From Crotophaga sulcirostris (taxonomy: Eukaryota; Chordata; Aves; Cuculiformes; Crotophagidae): 64,000 nucleotides of DNA. Every line of letters begins with the position of its first letter. Within the stretch, counting starts at the first letter, position 1. The notes beneath the pieces are model-generated. The model saw nothing but the letters and a program-made list of their open reading frames with translations, made no database searches and was not told the DNA's origin. Where the stretch lies: the NCBI GenBank assembly GCA_013397455.1, contig VYZB01000024.1, positions 2,524,934 to 2,588,933 on the forward strand. Reading direction: 5' to 3'. Below, in pieces: positions 49,513 through 63,600 of the stretch. The position numbers were made by a program, and so were the translations under genes.

Positions 49513-52500
49513 CTGAAACAATTAAAGTTATAGATCAGTCCCGGTATTTTTTTAGCTTAAATTTCATGTGTCAATCACACTAGTAAGTCTCTCATCCACA
49601 AAATATATGTATGTGAAATCACAGTTTTCAGGAAAGAATAGCAATTCCATCGCATTCAGAGCCCTGGCACCGCCTCAATGGTGAGACACAAAATGGAAAA
49701 ATGTTCAAGGCAGGCCAAAAGGAGAAGCAAAGCTGATGGGCCATGCTCTCCTGGGGTGTCACAAGGCTGCTGCCAGGCTCCCCTGCACTTCTGTGGTTTC
49801 TGCAAGGAAGGGTGTGAGTAGGCAGTGTGGGAAGGAGGCAGGGATCAGTCAGTTCTCAGTGTAGTATTCCCTTAGGAAACCAGGAACAGTTATTAAAACC
49901 ATGAAGATCACTGTTGAGCAAGAGAGGCACATCAACTCACATGCCAGCTTACGGAACAATAACCAACAGAACAAGGAGTTGCTTTTTTTGGAGCCTGTGG
50001 CAAAAGAAAATGTTGAGTCAGGAGTTTTTTGGGGGATGGGGATTTAGGATATCTTCTGCAAGTTCCCAGCCTCTGTGCAGCCAAGCCCACACAAAAGAGC
50101 TTTATCACAGCAGGGAGGGGAGCTGTGGAAATCCACCTCTCCTGCTTTACCTGTGAAGCCTCAAGGGAGGCCACTTCTCTGAGGAGCTGACACTAGGCCA
50201 AAGGCTTGGGAATATGCCACGCTTCACAAACTGGAAGCCTCAAATTCTTATTTCCAGTCTGACATTAAGAGTGATAATCTGGTTCACTCCTGTCCATCCT
50301 CCTTCAGCTTGTTTGTGTGTCGTGTCCCTCTCCAACAGGCTAGAAACCTGGAACTGGGGAGTCTGCACCATAATACTGACTCCAGTTTGTACAGTCCTGC
50401 ACACGCATACAACTGGCCAGTGCGGAGATGATCTACTGCCTTGTCTGTGTCTTTGTTGGACACCTTTGGTGTTACTGCTGCCTGTTCCCTATATACCATG
50501 GATGTTTCTTCTGAGCTTTGGATAGTCTATAACTAGATATAAAAACATGTGAAAATGCCCTGTTGACACCATGATTAGTCACTGAGGGAAGAACGCGGCT
50601 TCTTGTTTGTTTGGGTGTTAGCGATTTCATAAACACTTTCAGAAGAGAAAGAGAATCCTTAGCCAAATTTTGGGGAAGTCTTACCTCAGAGCACAGGTCA
50701 GCCAATGCTGGAGTGAGAATAAGGTAAAAAAAGTATGTAAACAGGACATCTTTAAGCAACAGCTACTTACTCCACTGCCAAAAAAAAGTTCTTACTGCAG
50801 TTTGGGAGAACAATGCAGCTGTGGGAAAGCAAACTGATTGCCTTCTCCTTTATATATTGTTAAAAAATAATTACTTGGCCTCTGGCGGCAGAATGCCTTT
50901 CTTTGGGTGATGATGCACAGTAGAACAAGAAAAAACTCAGATCACAAAGAAAGGAGTTTCCAACCTCAGGGGGAGTTTATGGGATTGACAGCATAAAAAA
51001 TCCTTTTGATTTGGAAATGGAGCAAGCCTAGGCCAGTTTTGTTGACAGACAGATTTAGTGCAATTTTTAAGGGGCCTTTCCATAATAAAAAAAATTCTTC
51101 ATCTGAAAGCTCTGGCCTGGAGTATTGTGAGTAGAACACTCCACATGATGCCAAGGGACCTTTTTTCTTCTGCTAAATGCATTAACCTAGAATATTTGGC
51201 TTAGCAAACTCACAAGGAAATCTTAAGACTGTAACGGAAAGTTTTCATTAGTTGGTTACAGGGTAAGAAGCTTGTGACCGTCTACGGTTCAAATTTCCAG
51301 CTGCAGGCTGGATGGGCTCTTCTAGGGCTGGATGTTGCTCTTGTAAATGGCTAAAAGGCAGACAGCTGATGAGTGGTGGAGCACCAAGGTCTGTTGGGTC
51401 TTTGCTAGCACATGTACCCCTCCAGGGGTCTCACCAACATGTTTCTATTAACATAGATAAGGCCATCACCCCAGCCATCCCAGGAGAAGGTATGACTTAT
51501 GTCTGTAGGTCATGCCAGGTCCTTTATGGTACAAACTGGCAATGATGCTTAATTGTATTTCCAGTTGAATTTGGAAGGCACTCTGTTTCAGCACTATCCA
51601 AATAAATGATTGCTTTTTCACTTTTAGGGGGATGAAACTGCCTAAAGCAGCCAGGCAGAATGGGTTGTAGCTGGATGCAAACATTTGATGCTGTTTTCTT
51701 GCCCTGCATAAGAGTGATTTCCTGACCCTGCAAAACTCTAACAAATGAGAAATGACATCCTCAGCAGCAGTTCGCAGAGAAGAGGTCACCTGAAGGCTTC
51801 AGCCTTGAAATACATCTGTCTATGTCAGATTCCATTCAATCATCTCAAACCTTTTACAGAAGTGTTTTATATTTGTTCAGAGTTTTGTTTTTGCTTTTTT
51901 TTAATAAAGCTATTTTACAAATGTCATTAGTGTTTTTTCCAAATAAAATAATCTCGAACTTCTCCATAGAGCTTAGTTATTTATAACAATGAATAATGAG
52001 TGTATTCATCTTGTGTTGAACATTTACCTTGATCTTTTGAATTGTAATTCGGAGTACAACAGAGCACACAACCTGCTCAGGTTGCTCTGCATTGCCCTTT
52101 GGAGAAACGCATCTCTCTCCATTGATTAACATACCTGGATGTTTAAAGTTAGACTATGTGACTACTGCTGCTGGAATCAGTGAAATTACACTGATCTATG
52201 CAAACTTAAGGGGTGGCCAGATAATCCTAATTAGATAATTTTGCTATTGATGATTTCCACCTTAGTTAGGAGGTGCTAAAGATTACTTTTTTTTGCTATG
52301 GAAGTATTAATTTACTTTCATTTAATAGGCTGTAGACTTCATATATGAAGAGTTGCATCCATTTATATTAACCTTTTCCTTCTCAAGATATCATCATTCT
52401 ATTACCACAACCACCACACTATTTATTTTTTGGGCAGGGCTACAGATACTGATGAGTGTTTCATCAGATAACTTCACTGAATTACCCACCATGATGCTCA

Positions 52501-54488
52501 GCAATATTACAGCTAGCTCATAAGCTTTCATTGCAGGCTAGCTGTCCCAGCTGCATTAAATTGCACTGCCTAAATTGAATGCCACCTGAAAAAAAAATGT
52601 TCATGACCATTTTTGTCCAGCATAATTGGATATGGAATGACACTATTTTGGGAAGAGTTATGTTGCAAGACATGAAAATGACAAAAGCTTTATCTGGCAG
52701 GAAATGTTTAAAATGACTATTCACATGGGGTTGCCATTTCACAAGCAGAGTCCTATCAGACTTTCTATATTCAAATATTCTGAACTATGAAAACCTTGAG
52801 ACAGCATAGTTGCTTGGTCCGAGAGGGCTCAGCTTTTTGGACTGAAGGACAGTCCAGAAACCCTGACTCAGTTTAGAGTTCTTCAGGAAGGGTGTGTTCA
52901 TTTAAGAATCAATGATGTTCCACATTTTTAATTCCAAGAACATAACAAGTCTGTCAGTCTGACTCTTCTCAGTAAAGATGTCATTGTCGTAAGAAAGAAG
53001 AGCGCATGATTGCATTCTCATTAAAAAAAAAAAAAAAAGTTTTTACATGCCTAGAAGTTGTTACCTGGTACTACCATCCATATAAACTAGAAAAACATGT
53101 TCATTTTCTAAGTATCTAATGCAGGTAGCCAGAGAGCACTTAAGTCTTATACCATAAGACAAATACAAACACAAATAGAGGAAGAGCAACTTTTTAGCTG
53201 GCTGTTACTGCCTATATAGGGCCTGATATCAGACACCTAACCAGGGGCTGAAGTCAGAATTCTAAACTTCTTCAGAACACTCAGAACTGAACATTTTTCT
53301 CTGTTCTAATTAATTTCTAATTTTTCTCTGTGTAAGACCTAGGGCTATTTTTCATTTTCCTGCTGTAAATGAAATAATGTTGAACAAAAGAAGATGGGAA
53401 ATAGAGAGCAAATTCTATCTATTTCAGACTGGGATTGCAAAAGATGAATGCAAGTGAACGCTCCTAAGTGCAGTGGGACAATAGATAAAGGTCCATCATT
53501 TGCTGCTTAGCTGCACCATTTGTTTTGAGATATAAGAACTGGCTCACCAGAAACTGGAATGAGGTCAGAAATTCATGGTTCCCAAATCAGGAAAAGCAAT
53601 TGATAATGATTTTCTGTCAATGTTGATGAGGATTGTATTTACAGTAGTGTTTTGAATGTGAAAGAGACTGCACTCCACTATAATACATTGGTTTTATTTA
53701 TATGGCCGTTTACTGGACCAGACAGTGCAAAGAATAAATATCAGCTGTTGCTACTAATTAAAAGCAAAACCAGAAGAGATCTGCATATTTGGAGATGAAG
53801 GACCAGACCTAGTCATGGTTCCTTTGGCAATATTCATGTGACTACATACAGTTTGCACCCATAGTGTATGGGTACCTCCCTCATAGAATATCATTGAGAT
53901 TTGCTTATTGACACCTTATTGTATGTTTCTCTGAAAGGCTTTAGAGATCACTGTTGTTGGACAAAATCAGCCCTGACAGCAGAGCCATGATCTACTCCTA
54001 TGTACGCAAACCTGAATCTTCTCCTTTAAACCAACATTTGCCAAAATATATCTGATACTGGATTCACTTCCAGAGAAATTCCAGTTCCTCTTTCTGCATG
54101 CTATGTTTTTTTTATACTTTGGAAAACACACATACTGAATTTTCCTCTTCTTCATTCCAGAAAGAACAGATTTATGTAAGTATTGTCACAGCATATAAAG
54201 TGACATAAATAGACAACTATTGTTCAGAAAAGAGATGTGCTTGCATAGAAATCCATTTCTCTCCTAAAACTTTGCTTAACAAAAGCATTTCTTTCAGTAA
54301 ATTCCAAGATGCAGCAAATAATGGATACCGACTCCTGCTGAGTTTTTTAAGTCTCTAGGCCCATCCACACACTCAAATTTAGGACCTAAGAACTCAGTCT
54401 TAGGCTATGATCTGGTAGTATAAATACAATTCAGCTGTACGTGTGCTGGAAAAATTGACAATCTTGCTACAAATTATAACGTACATAC
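49513..54488 (-). other. CALCR: CALCR intron between TM3 and TM4 exons (4,976 bp)
   Basis: The donor is GTATGT, splitting the Gly codon of GWG after its first base, and the acceptor is TTGTTTCAG. It contains a 16-base poly-A run near 53,020-53,040 and no recognised exon or transposon. Confidence 0.85.
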
Positions 54489-54642
54489 CCCAGCCCAGGA
54501 GGTAATACCAGTGTAAACGCTGCTCTTCAGCAAACACTGCCACCACAATCAATGTGTGAAGATAGATCCCTTCGCAGAGCATCCAGAAGTAGTTGCAGCC
54601 CAGCATGTACTGGTGAAAGAATTGCAGCACTTTGCAGCTTAC
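54489..54642 (-). CDS. CALCR: CALCR exon: top of TM3, TM3, ICL2, start of TM4
   Basis: This exon is 154 nt: 51 codons plus the first base of the GWG glycine. The acceptor reads TTATCTAACAG and the donor GTATGT. It starts [13 protein letters not shown]; the Cys (third residue) is the TM3 partner of the ECL2 disulfide. TM3 follows with [20 protein letters not shown], containing the class B E-GxYLH core that contacts the G protein, then ICL2 ([11 protein letters not shown]) and LLGW. FFHQYM and RL-WYYLLGW are CALCR-type; CALCRL has IHLYLM and HLMWYYFLGW. It is the most upstream exon found, so the protein lacks its start, signal peptide, extracellular hormone-binding domain, TM1 and TM2 within the window. 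These must lie to the right. Confidence 0.95.
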
Positions 54643-57600
54643 CTGTTAGATAAATGAGATGTTACACAATTGACCATCATTCTGCATTTAAGTAGGCAAA
54701 GACAAATGTTACTGACAGACTATAAGAAAGCAAAGTGGAACAAAACTCCCCAGCTCTTGCTGAGTTTGTCCAGCACCTACCAGTAACACTTAAACTTCCA
54801 TAAATGAGACGAACTGAAAGTACAGCCCTTGAAAAATAGAAAAACTGTATGATAGCAGCACTCCAGAAACTACCACACAACAGAAAATTCCTTCAAAAGT
54901 CAGTAATCTGATGTTTTTTAGAACTGAAACAAGTAACTTGTTCTAGATGTACAAGAAAGGCTGTGAAGAAGACATTAATTAGAGCTCCACTTTGGATGAT
55001 TTCTTTTACTTTTGATCAAGCTTTTCTAAGATTTGTTCAGCTTTCCCATCTGAGACAGAGTCACTTACTCTTTAAACTGCACCCAGCTCCTAACTCACTC
55101 CTTCAGGAAGGACAAGTTTTTCGCAGTGGAGATTTTTTTGGTAGCCTACCATAGATATTGGCTTCACCTCTTTGAGAGAAGATAGCTTTATTTTATTTTG
55201 TCCAAATAACAAAGTAACATGTGGAGCTAAAAGGAGCTGGCAAAGTTGGGAAGTGTCTCCTGCCTGTAGTTTAGATAAGATTGCAGACATAGACCTTGAC
55301 AAGAGACTGTGGCTTTGAGATGCTGGGAAGCAGTGGGCAGATGGTGGAGGGAAGCTTGTAATGTCCACTATTAGAGACAGCTGGCATGGGACAATGCTGT
55401 TCCTTTTCTGAGAGAATCTCATGTTCATCCACCTCCTCAGAGAGGGCAATTAGGTCTCCCAGATGGATGTCAGTGTTTTGGCAGAGTCCCACTGCTCCTG
55501 GGAGAGCACCATGTGCTACTCTGCAACCTGAGATATCAGCAGTGATGGAAAAGTGATAGACACGGTCTGTGGCCACAGGAAAATACTCCTTCCCCTTAAC
55601 TTCTGCAGATGTTTTCCAAGCTGACTACCTGGCCTGTAAGAGATGACTGTAGGGTTTACTTATCTCTTTTTAGACATTTTGGCAGTTCAGTACATAGAGG
55701 ACTGCATGTTCTGCATGTGTCTGGACTGCCCCTCTGGACAAGAAAAGCTTGTTAGCCATACAGTGCACCACCTTCTATTGCTGAAAAACATTGGCAAAGC
55801 AAGTACTCAAAGGTACATTTAGTTCCATTTCAATATTTGCAATGCAGCTTGGTGCTCGTGAAAATACACAATTACTGATAGGTTAGGATGTAGAATTCTG
55901 ACAGGATTAATTTGAAGGACTGATTTTTATTTTGGGTGATTCATTCTTCTGCTCACTGCACAAGGCAGAGCAGACAGTCACATCTTTTTTTCCACATCAT
56001 GTCTGAACAGTTCTTACACAGTATGCCCAAAAAGGGTTTTTCAGTGGTTTGAAAAGGTTAAAAAAAAAAGAAAAAAGAGAGAGAGAGAGAAAGAAAAAGG
56101 AAGAAGAAACATTTGCTCCTTTTTTCTGTTGGCAAACGTGTTCATTGAGGTTTTTAATGGTTTTTAAATCATCTTTGGACTGTTTTTCACAGGTCTGGGT
56201 CAGTATGTTTCTTGCCTTGTTCCCGCACCTGTGCTCGACGCAGCCTTCCAGCTGGTGTCTGCCTTTCTCCCTTCTATTATCCATCACCCATCCTTGCAAG
56301 GCCTGCCTTGACTGACAGGTGCTTCCCAAAGGCTGCACACGTTTAGGTGGTACCTTCCCTGACATCAGCCAACTACTCCAGCCTCCACAAAGTCAGCTAA
56401 CTTTCTTAGCCACCATGGTGGTTTTCCAGACAAGTTTGATAACGTTCACCGTGTCCCAGGTTTGGACTGAGCTAGCCCCACACTCCCCTGTGGGGATCTC
56501 CTTGGAGGAGTTGCAGGCCAGGGGGTTGACCTGGGAGCTCAAAGCATTGTTTTCCCAATGGCTCCAGCAGGAGTGACGCAGGGTGCCCACTCACTGCATG
56601 AAGGCTGGTCCTGCTCCTGTCAGTGCCCAAGTCACCCCCACTTTCCATCCAGCCACCGGGGCTCTGGGAATGGTCTTGTCCTGCAGTCTGGCAGCTGAAG
56701 GGGACCAGAGCATGGCTGGTGAGTTCTCCCACAAAATCCATGGTATGTTCTCAAATCCGTCATTTTAAATTAATGCTTTCACCATTTCATATCACTGACC
56801 AAAAGGGAGATAACTACAGAGTACCCTTGCCTCTCTTCGCCACTGTTTGCACTGTTCACTGACAGCGATGGACCAAACACACCTTCCATTTGTATTGTCA
56901 ATCTTTGCTGGAACTTTCAGCTGTAGCTGAAACCAAACACACACAGAGAAAGCACAGTGCTTGAGAATTACATATCTAAACTTAATCTACTTAATTTCCT
57001 CAACATTTATTTCTTTGCAGTAACATCCATGTGAATTATCATTTGTGGCTTTAAAAGTGAAATCATATACTCATCTTTTAGAGTAATGGCCATGCAGACA
57101 GCTCACTACTCTCTTAAGGAATTTAATCACTTCCTACACAATAAGTTAAATAAGTAACAATACTATTGGCAAGGCATGAAGGTTGGGTGTGATTGATTTA
57201 TACTTAGATCCATATCACATTATTTTGAGAATGAATCTGAAAAAGCATAAAGAGTTTAAGCACAACAAGGCATTGAGATGTGTTAGGTTAAATTCATATT
57301 AATCAAACTACAGCAAAATCAGTCTTTGCTTTGAATGAGCTAACAAATGCAGCATATTTCATCTGGAGCTAAGTGATGCAGTGGAAATATTTTTCTGTAA
57401 TAAAAAGAGTGCTTTCCTTAGGTCAGAGCAGACAAAAGAGAGAAGCTGTGACTGATGAGAACTGGATTCATGCATCGTTCAAATAAAAATGACAAATGTA
57501 AACAACATCTTGGTGTACATTAGTTTTAGTAGAGAAATTTGCAGAAATACTGTTTTATGAAGTGTTTATTCTTACAGAAACAAGTAAAATAAAACTGCAA

Positions 57601-60600
57601 GGTAATACCGAAGCAAACCTTCCACCACTTCCATGCTTGATAACTGATTGTTAATTTTAAGAAAATCACATTTAGGAGTTTTGTCTTCTGCTGAAGTCAA
57701 GTATGTTTTGTTGCAGGTTCTTTGAGGTAGAGGTTCTGTTCTTGCTCTGTCTTGTACAACATGCAGCATAGTCAAATCCAAGACTCAAAGGATTATCATA
57801 GCAGGATAACTATGTAGGAGAGTAAAATGTAATGAGGTGTGCAGGTGACTGAAGCTAGCAGGTTTTAATACATGAGCAGGGCAGGCTGAGAAGAAATTAC
57901 TGGTCCTTTTTAGTGCAGGCCCACAACTCCTCTGCTTCGGCTGGTGTGCCTTTCTCCTAAACAAAGGGAAAAACAAATGCTCCTTTTTCTAAGACCCTGG
58001 AGACAGATGGCATTGCACTGCACAGGCTGGTGGCTATGTAGCAGGGGAAACTGTGACATAATTATCTGGAAAGCTCCCCAAACCAGACGATCACCTAAGA
58101 AAGTGGCTCCTGTTGCTGTGGGAGGATGCTCAAGAATGAACCCCTTTTTTGGCAGAATGTAGCCTTTCAAGAATCTCAATCTGCAAGCAAGGAGGCTACC
58201 TCCTACCACTTGTTCTCACTGCACTGATGAATGCAAAAGCTGAGGGAAGTTCTTTACAGATCTACAGGACAGCTTCTGAGAAAAAAACTCCTTTATTGGT
58301 AACTTTCCTTCCTCATGAAAGCAGCCTGCAATGGTCTTAAATTCTAGCTAACTGCTCAGGGGCAAAATGGGTCAATAGGAATACAGTCAGTCATATTCTC
58401 CTCTCCTGCAAATCTTGCTAAGAGTCATGTAACTCTTGTGAACTCCTTAGCTTCAATATGCACTTTGAAAGGGTGCTGGAACCATTTCACAGAGAAGAAA
58501 AAAAATTATTTATTCTCGTTTTACAAGAAGAGCTAGAATCAGTGCCTATAATGTTTTGCAGGATATGTTGGTGTATTACAAATAATGTTCAAGTCCTGTC
58601 AAAGAAGCCTTAAATGTCCATCTGCCTATGCAGAACCCTGCAATTGTACAGTAATGTAACTGGCATGCCACTCTTCTCAGCTAATCTGGCAGCCTCTTAT
58701 CATATGTACTTGTCATTCCTCTGTTAAGGCTATATTGGTTATCGGTTAATAGCTTACGGACAGAAAGATGCAGTTTTAATTACCATCACTTCCCATTAGG
58801 GCAAATCAAACCAAACCACTCAGACTACATAAAACCCAGAATACTATCTTCAACAACAATAATAAAATGTAATGTGAAATAAACTCTTAATTTTTTTTTG
58901 AGCAGGTCTTCCCAGAAATCCATTCAGAGTAAAAGGACTGGCTCGGTTTTAGCATAGGGAAGTTGCACAGATATCTGTATGTCCTCATTCCTCTGATGCT
59001 TTCCTGTGTGAAGGGACATAGGCTGTCAAGTTAGGAGGTCTGTGCTTCACACCAGTCTTTGCCAATTCCAGAGAGCCTTCCTTACAGCAAGTGAGGGAGG
59101 AATAGCCCCTTGGTGTGCACAACGAAACCTCTCTTTTCAAATGCTCACTAGCTATTGAAATGCCCCTGATTGGCATTTTCAAATAAATTGTTAAGAATAA
59201 GTCGAGGTTATCGATTTTAACCCAAACCATCACTATATGGGCCACCACTACAGCTGTGCATTTCTTCATTTAAAGGTAAATAAACATATCTGACCTTATT
59301 ACTCTGGTACCTTTTCACCTCTGTGAATCTCCCTAGCACACAGCAGTGAAGGATCCTCCTCAAGGAGAGTTTGTACTGCTTGCCACGGAGGCCAGACATG
59401 ACTTCTTCAAATTCTCTTTAAAGGTGATACAATATCCTCAGACATTCTTAACGTTTTTTTGGCTATTAGAACCCTATTCTGTGAAAATAGCCTTAAATTT
59501 CCAGTATCCATATGTTACACAAGTAAGCAATAAAAAGACTTTCCAAAGGAAGACAGTGTTAAGTATTGCAGCTGTAATTCACTGGCTATCAGAATGTCAC
59601 ACCATAATACAATATATCTACTATGAGTCATCCATTAAATTGTGTTCCAGTCAGGAACCTGGCATACAGGAGCTCAGGCTAAGATTAATATTTTAACATA
59701 CTTTTAAACCATTTACAGAAAAAAATGTACACAGTTGCTCAGAGGGATCCTAGGTTTTGTGTTACAAGAAAGTAAAACATGAAATTAAACAATGGGAGAT
59801 ACTTTTAAAAGCATTTGTGTCCATGTCTACGCCACAGTGAAGCAGCCAGCCCAGAATTAGGCACTCTGCACAGGAATTAATATGGCTACATAGCCAGACA
59901 TCCTTGCTAGGTTGATTTCAGAGAAGGGTCCCAAGGAGGAGAAAACAGGGGCAGTCAGGATAGCCTGAAAATATAGTACAGGAACTACTTGACCTGTTGT
60001 TCATTTGGAATGGAAACGGAATCAGACCACTCACAAAATCTGTTGCCATCTTCTCCCAGTGGTGGGAGGTAATCCTCAATGAAAAGGTGTAAGAGATTCA
60101 GTTATTGTAGGCACCTCTCCTCTGCCATCGCACCTGAGCAACAGTCACTGGGCACAGGAGGATAGAACAAGGCAAAAGTTACTGAAATATATGTTCATGT
60201 GGTGCCTTGGCTGACTCTGCAGCCATACCTGAGCTCTGTGTGTGTTGTCACACCCTGGCTAGCTTAAGTCTACATGGAGTATATCTAACAGCTGACTGTA
60301 CTTACGCTTACATCTGAGGTGTAAGATCTAAACTTGCAAAGGTGTTTCCTAGGGACTAGGTACATAAAACTTTGATGACATAGATAAACCCACTCCATGA
60401 TTCTGTTAAATGCTCCAGGGATTTTCTCATGATGCAACTGGCATTTGTGAAACTAAATATAGACACCTAAGCTGTCTCTCCCATAGTTAAAAGATAATGA
60501 GTCAACAGAGGTAATGGAGATTACAGCAAAAATTACCTCATTCCTATAGGTGATATTTAAAATAAGTCAGATGGATACTGCCCTGAATGTGACTTTGTCT

Positions 60601-63600
60601 CTTTCGCTATAAAAGGAACGTGGGGCAACTAGTCCAGCTCTATGTACCTACAAAACAGGTGTCCAAACGCAAGACATATCTGACCTTAAATGCCTGTGAG
60701 TGTTTTAACTCTCTACATGAGCTCAGACTCTGCCTCACTGCTTTTCCTGGGATGACCTTCTGGCAGGGGGAGCCCCCAACCCTTCGAAGGATGTCGGACC
60801 AAGGGGACACCAGGAAATACAGAAAACAGTCAGTTGGGTGTATGCAACCATAAGCTATTCAGAGGTGAAACGCTGAGGTAAGGAGATTAATTATCCAAAT
60901 AACTGACCTATTATTGGTCGGCAGCTCATTCTGCCAACTAAAGCTAAAGGCCATGTACATAACCAACCCAAGCCTCCTGCTTTTTCCCTCCTTCTGAAAG
61001 TCATTCATACTTCTTCTCCCATAGTCTCACCCCGTGTGCTTGGCTGTTATTTGTAAAGACACTTTGATACCCTTTCATTTATTTCTTTTCTGTTTCAGAC
61101 TACTTCTGTTTAGTCTTAAATACCTTCAAGAGGAGCAAGATAACTGGGTCATGGCTGAAAATGGGCAGTAATACAGGTCTGAACAGCAGTCACTGGAGGG
61201 TAATGAAATAGTGTAGATGGCATTCATCTTGCCAGACCTGGATGTCTGACTTCATGGCATAGATAAAGCAATCCCTGGAGAGGAGTGAGTGCTCTGCATT
61301 TAATTGACCTGACTTGTTCTAGCCACCTGTATTAGAGGGGAATGGACTCCTGGACTCAGACACAGCTGCCTGCGCTGGCAGCTCTGCCTTTTAAAATCCC
61401 ATGAAGGAAAACAGCTGTGGCAGCACGGTATCAGGGAGAATATTGTGTCTTGGAAACAATGTGTTACTGTCCTTCTGTGGCAAATTCCTTTTGGTAATAT
61501 CCATCTTTTGAGAGATTTTGAAAAATCTACTTTCTAGCTAATTCAGATTTAAATTTCTCAATTTTAGGTACAGTCTTTTAAAGGCAAAGGAAGAAGAACT
61601 TGGAGAGGAACCTCAAGTTTAATTTGAATTATCTTGAATTAGTAGTTGCTCTACAACAGTGAGGTTTCTAAACATAATTGCTTCGTATATTCCTAGAGGA
61701 ACAGCAAACCCTAAACTGCTTAAATGCTCAATTCGTGTAGGAAGCTTTGTGTAGAAAGCATGGGAGTTGTAGTTCATTAGAGGATGCCACATCCATACAG
61801 TGTAGCACAGAATCTGCCAAAAAAGGCAACTGTTAACATTTGCACTTGTTGATCTGACATTTAAGAAGAAGTTGCTAATTGACATTTTTCCATGTCTATG
61901 TTTTCAGGGGCTAACGACATATAATCTATTTACCTTTCAGTCTCTCAGATGCATAGGACACAGTGTGATGGATAAAAATTTATGGTCACCCAGGTCCCAT
62001 CCTACTGTTTTAGGTCATCTTCACTTTGTAATTACAAAACTCCCCCATCTCCTGAGGAAAACCAAACGGAAAAATAATAGAAAGCCTCAATAAAGCATGG
62101 AGAATTGATTTAGTGTCAGAACTCTGTCAAGAACAGCTCCACACCATGGATGACCAACAGCCTTTCAGAGACCACTGCATCTCAGTTCTGAGGGTAAAAT
62201 AAGTACATATTTCTTGAGCAACAGTTCTGGAGGCATGTAATGAATTTTAGCAAATCTGGATTCACTCATCTTGCACAGACAGTCATCACGTGCTTTGCTA
62301 TGACAACCTCATATAAAAATCCCAGTGGCTGCAAACAGTCACTGTGGCCAGACAGGAGAATTGCAGTTGATGACAGCAAGAATGGTGATGCTGATGTTTT
62401 GTCGATTTTGAATACAGCTGTCCTGGGAGTGCTCACTTCTCACTGCCACAGTGGCAGAGCTTCAGGGTCCAGGGATGGTGCAGGTGCACAACAATTAGGC
62501 AGAATGACAGGTTAAATCAGACTTTTCACAGAGACATCTAAATCTACAGTTTGGCCTGTGTGATAGGTATTTGGCTTTCATCCTTGTTGTGGCTGAGAGT
62601 GCAGCTCCTCCTCACCCGAGCAGCCTGAAAACCTGGGAACAATCTCCAGGACCTGATGCCTTCAGCTTTGGGACAACAATGTATTTTGCAGTACAAAGTC
62701 TTTTCTGGAATCACATTTCTGGAGGAAACAGCACCCTGCCTCCTAAATAAGAGGCTGTGTATAGGGATCACACTGTTGAAACACCATCCACAGGATCTGA
62801 TGGAGCCTGGGTTATTTTGACATGAAATACCTTGGGACTGGGCTACATGAAAGCTATCAATCATCACTCCCTTTGTGATGCTGCAGCAGTTTTGAGAAAC
62901 ATGAGCCTACTTATAGACTGCTTTAAAAGAACAAGCAACTGAAATGTAGACAGAATAATTCATGAAGAAATGAGATTAGGAAATCTGTCCAAAAATAAAT
63001 ACTTATTCCTAGATTCTTAAACATCTTTTTATCCCTTCTGATGGCGACTGTTAATTTGATGGCACCTTCCCGTTCAGAAAGCAATCATAACAACATTGTT
63101 GAGCAAGCTCAGATCTTTCTCAGAGATGGTGACTGACTGACTGACTTCTTTGCAGCCCAGATTCAATTGTTCCACATAAACCACAAATCCTCTTCACAGA
63201 AGTGTCTTTTATGAATGATTTGAATGTCCTTCAATCATCCGTACTTCATATTCTGGGCATGGAATGGCATATCAGATAAGTGAATCTGACACCACCAGGA
63301 TTACATGGTGCTTTTTTTCCTCCATTACTCTGAGAGTTCTGAGAGTATAAACAAGAATATAAAGACCTTGGGAAAAATGATGGGAATTACTGCTTTGTTT
63401 CATGCCATTTAGAGCCTGACAGATCCGTCTTAAAATGAATGCAGATATTATTCCACCCTGAAAATTAGCAAGAATTCTTTGAACATGGCTGGTTCTGAAT
63501 TCACACCATCCCTTCACCTGCATTAATCTCACTGAAACTTGTCGGGGGGGGGGGAAGATGTGATCTTTCCTTGGATGGAAGAAGAGATTCTGGCTTACAT

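Noticed and set aside
51461..51495. CCAGCCATCCCAGGAG, the complement of which includes GGGATGGCTGG, considered as the WDGW exon of the hormone-binding domain
   Set aside because: It lies between the TM3 and TM4 exons, out of order for the ectodomain, and the surrounding residues do not match.
54677..54880. 67-codon hydrophobic minus-strand frame just upstream of the TM3 exon, considered as the TM2 exon
   Set aside because: It has none of the TM2 residues (HLVEVVP-like) and no phase-compatible donor joining it to the TM3 exon.
61619..61885. 88-codon minus-strand frame upstream of the TM3 exon, considered as a possible CALCR ectodomain or TM1 exon
   Set aside because: It lacks the conserved ectodomain cysteines, WDGW and PDYFPDF motifs, and shows no TM1 or VTLHKN sequence.
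63131..63146. (TGAC)n run as a notable microsatellite
   Set aside because: It has only about four units, too short to be informative.
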